From positions 945,262-1,009,261 of the forward strand of contig NZ_CP016604.1 of the NCBI RefSeq assembly GCF_009684715.1: a stretch of DNA of 64,000 nucleotides, given 5' to 3'. The position numbers were made by a program, and so were the translations under genes. The DNA comes from Otariodibacter oris (GTDB lineage: Bacteria > Pseudomonadota > Gammaproteobacteria > Enterobacterales > Pasteurellaceae). Positions 8,489 through 17,482 of this stretch are shown here, piece after piece. Each line of letters opens with the position of its first letter. Positions within the stretch are counted from its first letter, which is position 1. The notes under the pieces are model-generated. The model searched no databases. It was not told where the DNA came from and worked only from the letters and a program-made list of their open reading frames with translations.

Positions 8489-9109
8489 ATGAATACATTA
8501 GCGGATAAATGGAACAATAATTATCGAAATGAACAATTTGTCTATGGCAAAACGCCTAACACTTTTTTCAAGAATGAATTAGATAAGTTATCGCCAGCCT
8601 CTATCTTACTGGGGGCAGAAGGCGAGGGGCGAAATGCTGTGTATGCAGCCAAAAATAATTGGACAGTGAGTGCCTTTGATATTAGCGAAGAAGGACGTAA
8701 AAAAGCCTTAAAATTAGCAGAGGAAAATCAAACGTCGATCAATTATGTTGTCGGTGAACTGCCTAATTTAGCCTTTGAGCCTGAATCCTTTGATGCGATA
8801 GGGCTTGTTTTTGCTCATTTTCCACCAAGTTTACGATCTGATTACCACAAAAAATTGGCGTCTCTTTTAAAGAAAGGGGGATACATTATTTTTGAAGCGT
8901 TTAGTAAGCAGCATTTAGCATATCGAACTGAAAATCCAAAGGTAGGTGGTCCAGATAAATTAGAGTTATTGTTTTCGATTGAAGAGCTAAAAGATGATTT
9001 TAAGGATTTTGACTTTTGGGTTTTAGAAGAAAAAGAAGTCGAGTTGTCAGAGGGACTTTTGCATAATGGCAAAGGCAAAGTCATTAGATTTGTGGCTCAA
9101 AAACAATAA
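8489..9109 (+). CDS. Class I SAM-dependent methyltransferase
   Basis: This 206-residue protein has the Rossmann methyltransferase fold. Motif I is at I-L-L-G-A-E-G-E-G-R-N-A-V-Y (about 39-52), an acidic residue follows strand 2 (S-A-F-D-I-S), and post-motif I is F-D-A-I-G-L-V-F-A-H-F-P (about 93-104). The N-terminal W-N-N-N-Y and F-V-Y-G-K-T-P-N-x-F resemble TehB/thiopurine-methyltransferase-like small-molecule methyltransferases. The substrate cannot be told from sequence. It stands alone between two terminators. Confidence 0.8.
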   Translation: MNTLADKWNNNYRNEQFVYGKTPNTFFKNELDKLSPASILLGAEGEGRNAVYAAKNNWTVSAFDISEEGRKKALKLAEENQTSINYVVGELPNLAFEPESFDAIGLVFAHFPPSLRSDYHKKLASLLKKGGYIIFEAFSKQHLAYRTENPKVGGPDKLELLFSIEELKDDFKDFDFWVLEEKEVELSEGLLHNGKGKVIRFVAQKQ

Positions 9110-9172
9110 AATCTTAAGCAAAGTATTTTTATAATAATTTGTTATAAAAAATAGTTAATGCTTATTGGAAAT

Positions 9173-9210
9173 AATAATGGCGAGTGGATATTCTCGCCAT
9201 TATTTTTTTT
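9173..9210 (+). terminator. Terminator hairpin ending at the ribosome site of the next gene
   Basis: The 12-bp stem AATAATGGCGAG / CTCGCCATTATT (9173-9184 and 9193-9204) is followed by eight Ts. The next gene's GAGGAA ribosome site starts at 9211 and its ATG at 9223, so no room remains for a promoter. It may end the methyltransferase transcript and also act as a leader attenuator of the transporter. Confidence 0.75.
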
Positions 9211-9222
9211 GAGGAATTAAAT

Positions 9223-10554
9223 ATGATTATTTTTAATTTAGTGATCTTTGCTATCTTCCTGATAGCGTTATTTAAAATTTTCCAACGTACTAAAAAATTG
9301 GGCTGGACGGTATTTATCGGCTTATTTTTAGGGCTAATAAGCGGTGCGTTACTGCAAAACTTTTACGATAAATCAATTATCGATGGCACATTAGAATGGA
9401 CAAATGTCGTGGGTAATGGTTATGTGCGTTTATTGCAAATGATCGTAATGCCACTGGTGTTTATTTCCATCCTCTCGGCAATTACACGCCTGCATCAAGC
9501 AAACTCACTAGGTAAAGTAAGCTTTAGCGTATTATCTATTTTATTGATTACTACAGCGATTGCAGCGGCTATTGGTATTTTGATGGCATATCTATTTAAT
9601 TTATCCGCAGAAGGATTAGTAGCAGGCGAGAGAGAATTAGCTGCACAACTTAGCGTATCGGGTAGAGCAGAAGCGGTGAGTGGATTAACAATTCCTTCAT
9701 TGTTAGTATCTTTTATTCCGCGTAACCCATTTGCAGATTTAACTGGTGCAAATCCAACATCCATTATTAGTACAGTGATTTTTTCGGTGTTCCTAGGTGT
9801 TGCTGCATTAAGCCTAGCAAAAGAAAATAAAGAATTGGGATCACGTATTGCCCAAGGTGTTGATACACTAAATCAATGGGTGATGCGTTTAGTTCGCTTT
9901 ATTATTCGTTTAACACCTTATGGTGTTTTTGCATTAATGACAAAAATGGCAGCGACGTCAGCTTGGGCAGATATCGTTAATTTAGGTAGCTTTATTATTG
10001 CCTCTTATCTTGCGATCTTATTAATGTTTATCGTTCACGGCATTTTACTTTTCGTAGTGAAAGTCAATCCATTCGATTATTACAAAAAAGTATTACCTGT
10101 ATTAAGTTTTGCATTTAGCTCACGTTCAAGTGCTGCAACCTTACCTTTAAATATTGAAGCTCAAACAGATAAATTAGGCAACAATAGTGTCATTGCGAAT
10201 TTCTCCGCAACATTTGGCGCGACAATTGGGCAAAATGGCTGTGCAGGAATTTATCCAGCAATGCTTGCAGTAATGGTTGCACCAACTGTTGGTATTGATC
10301 CATTTAGTGCAAATTACATTTTTAGTTTGATTTTGATTGTAGCTATTTCATCATTTGGTATTGCGGGTGTTGGTGGCGGTGCAACTTTCGCATCAATCGT
10401 TGTATTATCCGCACTGGGTTTACCACTAGAATTAGTTGGACTATTGATCTCTATCGAACCATTAATTGATATGGGTAGAACAGCTTTAAATGTAAATGGT
10501 GCTATGGTAGCAGGTACATTAAGTGACAGATTCTTAAATCGAAGTTATCAATAA
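9223..10554 (+). CDS. tcyP: L-cystine symporter of the dicarboxylate/cation symporter family (TcyP/YdjN-like)
   Basis: This 443-residue inner-membrane protein has 8-10 hydrophobic segments and two re-entrant hairpins. The serine-rich motif S-S-R-S-S-A-A-T-L-P-L (about 300-310) and the N-G-A-M-V-A-G near the end are family signatures. The N-terminal K-L-G-W-T-V-F-I-G-L and the overall length fit the YdjN/TcyP cystine branch better than GltP or DctA. It imports cystine with Na+ or H+. The start is chosen at the ATG at 9223, seven bases after GAGGAA. Substrate assignment is by family resemblance. Confidence 0.8.
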   Translation: MIIFNLVIFAIFLIALFKIFQRTKKLGWTVFIGLFLGLISGALLQNFYDKSIIDGTLEWTNVVGNGYVRLLQMIVMPLVFISILSAITRLHQANSLGKVSFSVLSILLITTAIAAAIGILMAYLFNLSAEGLVAGERELAAQLSVSGRAEAVSGLTIPSLLVSFIPRNPFADLTGANPTSIISTVIFSVFLGVAALSLAKENKELGSRIAQGVDTLNQWVMRLVRFIIRLTPYGVFALMTKMAATSAWADIVNLGSFIIASYLAILLMFIVHGILLFVVKVNPFDYYKKVLPVLSFAFSSRSSAATLPLNIEAQTDKLGNNSVIANFSATFGATIGQNGCAGIYPAMLAVMVAPTVGIDPFSANYIFSLILIVAISSFGIAGVGGGATFASIVVLSALGLPLELVGLLISIEPLIDMGRTALNVNGAMVAGTLSDRFLNRSYQ

Positions 10555-10571
10555 TAGATAAATTAATGACA

Positions 10572-10633
10572 AAACAAGCGGTAACTTTCCCTATAAAATA
10601 TGCAAATATTTACAAGGAAGTTACCGCTTGTTT
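10572..10633 (+). terminator. Inverted pair of uptake-signal-like words forming a stem-loop
   Basis: AAACAAGCGGTAACTT (from 10573) is matched by its complement ending at 10633 across a 27-base loop. Each arm contains ACAAGCGGT, the uptake-sequence core of the Actinobacillus/Mannheimia branch. In Pasteurellaceae, inverted uptake-sequence pairs often serve as terminators. Placed 18 bp after the symporter gene, it fits that use and also serves the convergent lipoprotein gene. Confidence 0.75.
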
Positions 10634-10656
10634 GGTTGTATTAATATAATGATATT

Positions 10657-10896
10657 CTAACTCTTAGGTGGAATTCCCCATCTAAATCCTGCTTTTACCA
10701 TGCAAGATTTTACTAGTTCAATTTCTTTATGAGGTTCAACTTTATTCATTCCTACGTTGTAAACACATTCCGCATGATAGTTATTTGTTTCAAATTCTGA
10801 AATGCCTTGTTTATACCAGCGAGGTTGCTCAATGATAGGCATAGCGCAAGAAGATAATATAAATATGGTGGGTAATAAAAAAGCATATTTTTTCAT
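10657..10896 (-). CDS. Small lipoprotein of unknown function (79 aa)
   Basis: The N-terminus M-K-K-Y-A-F-L-L-P-T-I-F-I-L-S-S-C is a lipoprotein signal with lipobox L-S-S-C, cysteine at residue 17. The mature part is about 63 residues with two more cysteines (C-V-Y and S-C-M-V-K-A-G-F-R-W). The K-A-G-F-R-W-G segment recurs in small Pasteurellaceae surface lipoproteins. It is probably anchored in the outer membrane, since residue +2 after the cysteine is Ala rather than Asp. Function unknown. Confidence 0.75.
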   Translation of the reverse strand: MKKYAFLLPTIFILSSCAMPIIEQPRWYKQGISEFETNNYHAECVYNVGMNKVEPHKEIELVKSCMVKAGFRWGIPPKS

Positions 10897-11164
10897 GTAA
10901 TTAATCCTAAGAGTTAAAACTAAAAATATCTCGATTTTATATCAGCCATTTTTTATGCTCCATTCCTGTCTTAAATTAAATTGATATTTATCAATTTTAG
11001 AAGCTAACAGCGTACGGGGCATAAGTATTAAATATTGAAGTTTGTGAATTATTTTTAAAAGAGTGAATGTTTATTTAAGATATAATTCTACAACTCCACC
11101 CTAAATTTTAGTGTAGTTAATAAAATAGTATAAATAATAAAAATATTATTCATTGAGTAAATTA

Positions 11165-11325
11165 ATGAGTGAAGTAAAAATGAACAAGATTATTGCCACT
11201 GAAATCGATCTAGCGATTGGAAAAAATTCAGCCACATAGGAAAGAAGTAGGATTAACCACATAGAATTTAGCTGAGCAAAAAAATAAGCTGGATTAATTT
11301 TTTAGATACGATAGAAAAGTAGGTG
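11165..11325 (+). pseudogene. Ghost of an XRE-family HTH regulator
   Basis: From the ATG at 11165 the frame reads I-A-T-E-I-D-L-A-I-G-K. After a one-base shift it continues K-I-Q-P-H-R-K-E-V-G-L-T-T, stop, N-L-A-E-Q. This matches the start of phage-type XRE regulators (I-G-x-x-I-R-x-x-R-K-x-x-G-L-T-x-x-x-L-A-E). The remainder is largely deleted and holds more stops. The rest of the 10897-11395 gap shows no gene, only AT-rich sequence and the terminator at 11333-11377. Confidence 0.6.
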
Positions 11326-11332
11326 GGAAAAT

Positions 11333-11377
11333 AAAAAAATCGGTATCAATACTTATAATTTGATACCGATTTTAGTT
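11333..11377 (-). terminator. Terminator of the bet operon
   Basis: The stem ATCGGTATCA / TGATACCGAT (11339-11348 and 11361-11370) is followed on the minus strand by an uninterrupted T-run (the A7 at 11333-11339 on plus). It lies 18 bp after the betT stop. Confidence 0.8.
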
Positions 11378-11395
11378 TTATTTAGATTTAACCAA

Positions 11396-13411
11396 TTATC
11401 TTTCCATATGTAAGAACTGCATATGGCGTTCATACTGGTTGAGTATGTCGATAATAATTTGTTCTTTAGTATAACCATAGAGATCGTAGTCTTGGCTACC
11501 TTCAGCTAAGAAGACTTCTGCACGATAATAGATATCATGTTTATCTTTTTCATTTGAAACATTTGATGAAGAACTTAGTAAAAATACAGGTTTAACTGCT
11601 TCAATTAAGTATACTTCATAAATAAAGTCAATTTCTTCACCATGTAAAACTTCAAAGGTAAACTGATTATTTTCTTTATCATTGATAAGTTTTGTCTCTA
11701 AGCCTTTATTTCTAAGTTCTTTAGAAACATCTTCCATTGCTGGGAATAGAGTGGTATCAACAAAGCTTAATACACGTTTAAGTGATGGATAGCTAACCAT
11801 TCTGTTAATGCGATTTTTCCAGTTATTACCGCTATCTAATACAATCGCTTTATCAATTTGTGAAGCTTTACGTTTTGTACCCTCTTGGCGTAAACAGCTC
11901 CATAATGAGATCATATAGATAATTAGAATGATGGAGAATGGAAGACCCGCTATTACTGATACTGATTGTAATGAAGAAAAACCACCTGCAAATAATAATC
12001 CTAAGGTGATAAATCCTGTACCACCAGCCCAGAATAATCTTAACCAAATTGGTGCATCCGTTTTATTAGAAAGATTTCTCGAGCTTAAATTTGCTAATAC
12101 TAACGCACCTGAATCGGCAGATGTGACGAAGAAGATTAAACCGATAATAACGCCTAATGTAGACCATAAATCAGAAAGTGGATAATGTTCAAATAGTAGG
12201 AACATCCCCATTGCAGGTTCAGCTAGAGCTACTTCAGCAAGTTCTGTTGCACTACCTGCATCAACTAAACTAATTGCACTATTACCAAAGATAGAGAACC
12301 ATGCAAAGATAAAGCCGAGAGGGATAAACATTACACCTAATACGAATTCTCTTAACGTACGTCCACGAGAAATACGAGCGATGAATAATCCAACGAATGG
12401 TGCCCAAGCAACCCACCATGCCCAGAAGAAGATTGTCCACCATGATTTCCATTCAGCAGCCTCTGCACCTTCATACGCATACACACGGAATGTTTTATCG
12501 ATAATAGTTTGGAAATAACTACCGATATTATCAACTAATCCATTGAATAAAAATACAGTTGGTCCCATGACGAGTAAGGCAATTAAAATTAATGTTGCAC
12601 CAAGCATATTAATTTCAGATAAGCGACGAACACCTTTAGCTACACCAGACATTGCCGATAAGCCAGCAACAATAACAACAGTGACAATAATGATAGTTTG
12701 AACTAGCTTGCTTGATTCAATACCAAATACATGGGTCAAGCCTGCATTAGCTTGTAATACACCAATACCTAAACTTGTTGCGATACCAAGAAGGGTACAT
12801 ACAACACCAAAGATATCAACGGTGTTACCTAACCAACCATCCACACGTTTTTGTCCAAAAACAGGAACAAGAGCGCTTCTTAAGGCTAATGGCATATTCT
12901 TTCTATAAGCAAAGTAAGCTAGCGCCATACCGATCAGAGCATAGATTCCCCAACCATGTAACCCCCAGTGTAAGAAGGTTTGTGCCATTGCAGCTCTTGC
13001 AGCTTCTGGTGTCCCACCTTCGCCAAGTACAGGAGAAAGGTAATGTGTTAATGGTTCAGATACACCAAAGAATAGTAGATCAATACCGATCCCAGCAGAG
13101 AAAAGCATTGCTGCCCAAGCGAGAAAAGGGAAATCTGGTTTTTCTTGGTCTTGTCCCAATTTGATATCGCCATAACGAGATACCCCGACAAAAATTGAGA
13201 AAATACCGTAAATGGCGACTACAAGCATGTAGTACCAGCCAAAATGATCTGAGACCCAACCTAGAGAATTGCTTAAAATAGATTCACTGATTGTTGGGAA
13301 TAAGATCGTAAATAAGATTAGTAATATGGTAATAGCAGATGAAGCAATAAATACTGTTTTATTCACAGAAAAATTGCCGTCTCCGCCATTGGATGATGGA
13401 GTGCTGTGCAT
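11396..13411 (-). CDS. betT: BCCT-family high-affinity choline transporter
   Basis: BetT takes up choline at the inner membrane, driven by H+. This 671-residue protein has twelve predicted membrane helices. The BCCT signature at about 105-120 reads A-G-I-G-I-D-L-L-F-F-G-V-S-E-P, and the Asp in G-I-G-I-D is typical of choline/BetT members. The Trp-rich segment W-W-T-I-F-F-W-A-W-W-V-A-W-A-P-F is at about 326-341. A hydrophilic tail of about 170 residues, the osmosensing domain of long BetT proteins, is complete. It is last in the betB-betA-betT operon, so uptake and oxidation are made together. Confidence 0.92.
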   Translation of the reverse strand: MHSTPSSNGGDGNFSVNKTVFIASSAITILLILFTILFPTISESILSNSLGWVSDHFGWYYMLVVAIYGIFSIFVGVSRYGDIKLGQDQEKPDFPFLAWAAMLFSAGIGIDLLFFGVSEPLTHYLSPVLGEGGTPEAARAAMAQTFLHWGLHGWGIYALIGMALAYFAYRKNMPLALRSALVPVFGQKRVDGWLGNTVDIFGVVCTLLGIATSLGIGVLQANAGLTHVFGIESSKLVQTIIIVTVVIVAGLSAMSGVAKGVRRLSEINMLGATLILIALLVMGPTVFLFNGLVDNIGSYFQTIIDKTFRVYAYEGAEAAEWKSWWTIFFWAWWVAWAPFVGLFIARISRGRTLREFVLGVMFIPLGFIFAWFSIFGNSAISLVDAGSATELAEVALAEPAMGMFLLFEHYPLSDLWSTLGVIIGLIFFVTSADSGALVLANLSSRNLSNKTDAPIWLRLFWAGGTGFITLGLLFAGGFSSLQSVSVIAGLPFSIILIIYMISLWSCLRQEGTKRKASQIDKAIVLDSGNNWKNRINRMVSYPSLKRVLSFVDTTLFPAMEDVSKELRNKGLETKLINDKENNQFTFEVLHGEEIDFIYEVYLIEAVKPVFLLSSSSNVSNEKDKHDIYYRAEVFLAEGSQDYDLYGYTKEQIIIDILNQYERHMQFLHMER

Positions 13412-13512
13412 ATAGTTTCCTTTAATTATTTAATTTTAGTTATATCATTATGATTGATGATATTAGGTAATATTGGTAGCAATCGAAATCACTACCAAAA
13501 TATATTCTTTAT

Positions 13513-15198
13513 TTATCCTCGTTTAGGTGCAGATCGCACTGGCGCACCATTTGCAACATAATAATCAGCTGTAGATTTTGGTAATGGCATACGCCCACGA
13601 ATTTTATCTGCAATTTTTTCAGCTAACATGACAGTGGTTGCATTTAGGTTACCAGTGATGATTGTTGGCATAATTGATGCATCAACTACACGCAATCCTT
13701 CTAACCCGTGTACTCGGCCTTCTCCATCTACAACAGCATCATTACCTGTTCCCATTGCACAAGTACAAGATGGGTGATAAGCAGTTTCTGCATGGTTACG
13801 TACGTATTCATCAAGTTCTGCATCGCTTTGCAGATTTTCCGCAGGTGAGATAACAGCCCCACGATAGCGATCTAATGCAGGTTGATTCATAATTTCACGT
13901 GTGATACGAATAGCCGCTCTAAATTCTTCCCAATCTTGTTCATGACTCATATAGTTAAATAAGATACTTGGATGTTGAGCAGGATCTCTAGAGGTTAATT
14001 TCACTCGACCACGACTAGGCGAACGCATTGAACCTACGTGAGCTTGGAAACTATGGGCTTTACTTGCATTTCTTCCGTCATAACGCACCGCTATTGGTAA
14101 GAAGTGATATTGAATATTCGGCCATTCAAATTTTTCATGGCTACGGATAAATCCACCCGCTTCAAAATGGTTGGTTGCGCCAAGTCCTGTTCCTTTAAAT
14201 AACCATTCTGCACCGATAGGTGGTTTGTTCCACCAATTATTCGCAGGGGAAATTGAAACTGGTTCTTTACATTCATATTGCATATAAAGTTCTAAATGGT
14301 CTTGTAGGTTATTTCCTACGCCCGGTAAATCAAGGATTTCGCTAACACCAACGTCTTTTAACCAAGCACCAGGACCAACGCCACTACGTTGTAAGATTTG
14401 TGGAGAGGCAATCGCGCCTGCACAAAGTAATACTTCTTTATTAGCATCAATGCTATGGACTTGTCCTTTATGGCTGAAACGTACGCCTCTTGCACGTTTA
14501 CCATCAAATAAAATCACATCAGTTAAAGCACCTGTTAGGATGGTTAAACGATCACGGTGTTTTGCCATATCTAAATAGCCACGGGCAGTTGATGAACGAC
14601 GGCCTTTCGGAGTAACGAATCGATCCATTGGACCAAAACCTTCTTGTTGGTAGCCGTTAAGATCTTCTGTACGAGGATAGCCTGCATCTACACCTGCTTC
14701 TATCATAGCTTCAAACAGTGGATTAACCCCCGCTTTAGCAGTGGTAACATGTACAGGACCACTTCCACCATGGTAATCATTTTCCCCAGCATCACGTTGC
14801 TCTGCTTTTTTGAAGTAAGGTAAGCAATCTAAGTAAGTCCAATCTTCTAAGCCATCATTTTTTGCCCAGTGATCAAAATCTAGTGCATTACCGCGGATAT
14901 AACACATGCCATTGATCAATGATGATCCTCCTAATCCTTTACCTCGACCGCAATCCATACGGCGATTATTCATATGTGGTTCAGGATCGGTTTTATAACC
15001 CCAGTTATAAGTTCTACCTTGTAAAGGCATTGCTAATGCAGCAGGCATTTGTGTTCTAAAGTCAAAGCGATAGTCTGGAATACCTGCTTCTAGCAAAAGT
15101 ACTGAGATATTTTCATCTTCAGTTAATCTTGCTGCGAGGACATTACCAGCACTACCCGCACCGATAATGATATAGTCATAAGATAATTTTAACGTCAT
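13513..15198 (-). CDS. betA: Choline dehydrogenase (GMC flavoprotein)
   Basis: It oxidises choline to betaine aldehyde, and partly onward to glycine betaine, at the inner membrane. The 561-residue length is near E. coli BetA (556). An FAD-binding Rossmann motif opens the protein ([11 protein letters not shown], about 9-19). GMC signatures follow, such as [14 protein letters not shown] (about 84-97). The C-terminal H-P-S-C-T-C-A-M-G and the N-A-T-T-V-M-L region hold the expected active-site His/Asn. It lies 60 bp after betB and 101 bp before betT. Confidence 0.93.
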   Translation of the reverse strand: MTLKLSYDYIIIGAGSAGNVLAARLTEDENISVLLLEAGIPDYRFDFRTQMPAALAMPLQGRTYNWGYKTDPEPHMNNRRMDCGRGKGLGGSSLINGMCYIRGNALDFDHWAKNDGLEDWTYLDCLPYFKKAEQRDAGENDYHGGSGPVHVTTAKAGVNPLFEAMIEAGVDAGYPRTEDLNGYQQEGFGPMDRFVTPKGRRSSTARGYLDMAKHRDRLTILTGALTDVILFDGKRARGVRFSHKGQVHSIDANKEVLLCAGAIASPQILQRSGVGPGAWLKDVGVSEILDLPGVGNNLQDHLELYMQYECKEPVSISPANNWWNKPPIGAEWLFKGTGLGATNHFEAGGFIRSHEKFEWPNIQYHFLPIAVRYDGRNASKAHSFQAHVGSMRSPSRGRVKLTSRDPAQHPSILFNYMSHEQDWEEFRAAIRITREIMNQPALDRYRGAVISPAENLQSDAELDEYVRNHAETAYHPSCTCAMGTGNDAVVDGEGRVHGLEGLRVVDASIMPTIITGNLNATTVMLAEKIADKIRGRMPLPKSTADYYVANGAPVRSAPKRG

Positions 15199-15258
15199 AT
15201 ATTTCCTTAATTATTTATTTTTATCTTTGTATATTTAATTCGTTTTATGATCGAGTGA

Positions 15259-16722
15259 TTAGAACACTGATTGATATTCATCTAACTCAAGTAATACTGA
15301 TTTAGTTTGAGTGTAGTGCATTAGTGTTTGTACACCATTTTCACGCCCGATACCTGATTGTTTATAACCACCCACAGGCATTTGTGCCGGAGATTCACCC
15401 CAAGAGTTAATCCAGCAAATACCCGCTTCTAATTTAGCGATAATACGATGAGCGGTTTTAATATCACTAGAAACCACCCCAGCAGCTAAACCATATTCTG
15501 TATCATTTGCTCTAACGATCACTTCTTCTTCTGTATCGTAACCTAAAATACACATCACTGGACCAAAGATTTCTTCGCTTGCAATCGACATATCATCACG
15601 GCAATCTGTGAACACGGTAGGTGCAACATAAGCGCCTTGATCAAGCCCTTTTTCTGTTAAACGATAACCACCAGTAAGTAGTTTTGCCCCTTCGGCTTTA
15701 CCTTGTTCAATATATTTCAAGACTTTTTCCATATGCGGGAAACTCGCTAATGGACCAAAGTTAATATTTTCATCAAGTGGATCACCAATACGAATACGTT
15801 TTACACGCTCTAATACTTTTTCTTCAAAGGCTGACTTGATGCTATTTGGAATAAAAACACGTGTACCATTTGTACACACTTGTCCAGAACTATAAAAATT
15901 CGCCATTAAAGCAACATCAGCGGCTAAATCTAAATTTGCATCTTCGCAAATCACTAATGGTGATTTACCACCTAATTCCATTGTTGCATCTTTCAATGAA
16001 GAACTTGCCGCTTGTGATAGCACTTTTTTACCAGTGACCACGCCACCAGTGAAAGAGACTTTCGCAATTTCAGGATGAGTACTTAATGCTTCACCGACAC
16101 GCCAGTCACCTTGAACAACATTAAACACACCATCAGGTAAGCCTGCTTCAGTCAAGATTTCAGCCAGTTTTAATGCACCTGTTGGTGTCACTTCACTTGG
16201 CTTAAATACCATCGCATTACCCGCTGCAAGCGCAGGGGCTGCTTTCCACATGGCAATTTGTATTGGATAATTCCAAGCTCCGATACCTGCTACAACGCCT
16301 AAAGGCTCTTGACGGGTATAAACAAAAGCGGTTTCACGTAACGGAATTTGACGACCTTCGATAGCTTGAGCCAAGCCTGCATAGTATTCAATCACATCTG
16401 CACCCGTTACCACATCAACATATAATGTTTCTGATAATGGTTTACCTGTGTCTAGTGTTTCCACTTTGGCTAATTCATCATTTCTTTCACGTAATAATTC
16501 AACGGCTTTAAGAAGAATACGACTACGCTCAACGGCTGTCATTGCAGCCCATATTTTTTGTCCTTGTTGGGCAGATTCAATGGCATGTTGTACTTCACTT
16601 TCATCGCTTTGTTGAACATGGGATAGAATTGTATTAGTGGCGGGATTGATATTTTTAAAAGTTTCTGCATTTTCACGAACAGCAACAAATTGCCCATGAA
16701 TATAAGCGGTGAGAGTTTGCAT
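15259..16722 (-). CDS. betB: Betaine aldehyde dehydrogenase
   Basis: It oxidises betaine aldehyde to glycine betaine with NAD(P)+. The start is set at the ATG at 16722 (M-Q-T-L-T-A-Y), seven bases after AGGAG; a 14-residue longer frame has no ribosome site. The resulting 487 residues match the family. Catalytic Glu is in E-L-G-G-K-S-P, catalytic Cys in S-G-Q-V-C-T-N-G-T, and the K-P-S-E cofactor motif is present. It is the first gene of the operon. A betI repressor, usual in E. coli, is absent from the window. Confidence 0.93.
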   Translation of the reverse strand: MQTLTAYIHGQFVAVRENAETFKNINPATNTILSHVQQSDESEVQHAIESAQQGQKIWAAMTAVERSRILLKAVELLRERNDELAKVETLDTGKPLSETLYVDVVTGADVIEYYAGLAQAIEGRQIPLRETAFVYTRQEPLGVVAGIGAWNYPIQIAMWKAAPALAAGNAMVFKPSEVTPTGALKLAEILTEAGLPDGVFNVVQGDWRVGEALSTHPEIAKVSFTGGVVTGKKVLSQAASSSLKDATMELGGKSPLVICEDANLDLAADVALMANFYSSGQVCTNGTRVFIPNSIKSAFEEKVLERVKRIRIGDPLDENINFGPLASFPHMEKVLKYIEQGKAEGAKLLTGGYRLTEKGLDQGAYVAPTVFTDCRDDMSIASEEIFGPVMCILGYDTEEEVIVRANDTEYGLAAGVVSSDIKTAHRIIAKLEAGICWINSWGESPAQMPVGGYKQSGIGRENGVQTLMHYTQTKSVLLELDEYQSVF

Positions 16723-17123
16723 TATTGATTTTCTCCTTTGAAATAAAGCACTATTTTTTACCAAAAAATGTAATTTTATATATTTATAATATTAAAGTTT
16801 TGTAAAATTTTAGCATAATATACTAATAAATACAAATTTATAGTTAAATCCTAAGATTTATATGTTTGATTTTAAAGGTAATATTCTAAATTTTGTAAGC
16901 TTATAAAAGAGAATGGATGAATTGTAGTACTTCTAAATGAATAATATTTTAATAAATATAGATAGTGTAGATGTAGCGTAATTCAAAGTTGCTGAATACC
17001 ATTTTTATTTTTAATATCATAATTTATAGTTACTAAGATCAGCGAGATATTGCGTATAGTAAAATTATAAAAAAGTGGCTTAAAGCTAGTATTTGCAAGG
17101 GCTAAACGAGAAGTTACGATAGG
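16723..17123. other. betB promoter region ending in an old integration scar
   Basis: The part next to betB (16723-17020) is very AT-rich and gene-free and should hold the operon promoter. From 17029 on, the sequence is not ordinary upstream DNA. It repeats the stretch found beside tRNA-Val at the other end of the island (17044-17119 matches 32182-32257 with three differences). Confidence 0.6.
17044..17119 (+). repeat. 76-bp direct repeat outside the left island end (copy 1)
   Basis: It is 73 of 76 bases identical to 32182-32257. Weaker similarity extends left (GTTACTAAGATCAGCG at 17029 against 32147), interrupted by a ~20-bp indel. In the right copy this stretch lies between the integrase gene and the tRNA. 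The left copy therefore looks like the integrase-side end of a former second island. Confidence 0.8.
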
Positions 17124-17138
17124 GACCGGGTGGATTCG
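17124..17138. repeat. Candidate attL core
   Basis: GACCGGGTGGATTCG matches GACCGGGTGGACTCG inside the 3' end of tRNA-Val (32283-32297) with one mismatch. This is the short duplication expected where a P4-type integrase inserts into a tRNA 3' end. Confidence 0.75.
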
Positions 17139-17193
17139 GTTTTATAATATAACATATTGAAATATATTGGTTTAATATATTATTGTTTTTTCT

Positions 17194-17213
17194 TGTGTTA
17201 CTATTTGTGTTAC
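17194..17213 (+). promoter_or_regulatory. Candidate integrase arm-type site, left end
   Basis: TGTGTTACTATTTGTGTTAC is present here and, identical and in the same orientation, at 32132-32151 near the other end. Each copy holds two TGTGTTAC words. Positions beside both att cores suggest integrase or excisionase arm sites. Confidence 0.55.
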
Positions 17214-17313
17214 ATTAAATTCATTCCACATAACGAATAATCATTGTGGTTTACAGCTAAATTCTACCAAAGAAAAAAATAAAATAAAAAAATAAATATT
17301 TTTTCTATCAAAA

Positions 17314-17428
17314 TTCACTTATCCACTTATTTTAAGCTAATTTTTTAATAATATATTGATTTTAAAGGTTAAAATTCAAGTGAATTTGCAAGTGAGAGTA
17401 AAGTGAGAAAGTGAGGTTTTAAGTGAAC
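17314..17428. repeat. Left iteron array, candidate replication origin
   Basis: TTCACTTATCCACTTAT (17314-17330) is followed by five AAGTGA words between 17378 and 17426, in an AT-rich tract just beyond the 3' end of the primase-helicase gene. SaPI origins are iterons in the same place relative to rep. An inverted counterpart lies at 30580-30691. Confidence 0.6.
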
Positions 17429-17453
17429 TTTGCGAAATATTGGATTTATTGCA

Positions 17454-17476
17454 TAAAAAAGGCGGTTATTCCGCCC
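17454..17476 (-). terminator. Terminator after the primase-helicase gene
   Basis: The stem GGCGG-TTATT-CCGCC (17461-17475) is followed on the minus strand by a run of six Ts. It lies 7 bp past the stop codon. Confidence 0.8.
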
Positions 17477-17482
17477 CCTGTA

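Noticed and set aside
11165-11325. Short functional gene before the bet terminator
   Set aside because: In-frame stops and a shift occur within the first 25 codons.
12775-13164. 129-residue plus-strand frame inside betT
   Set aside because: It lies opposite the conserved BCCT core. Its protein has no family pattern.
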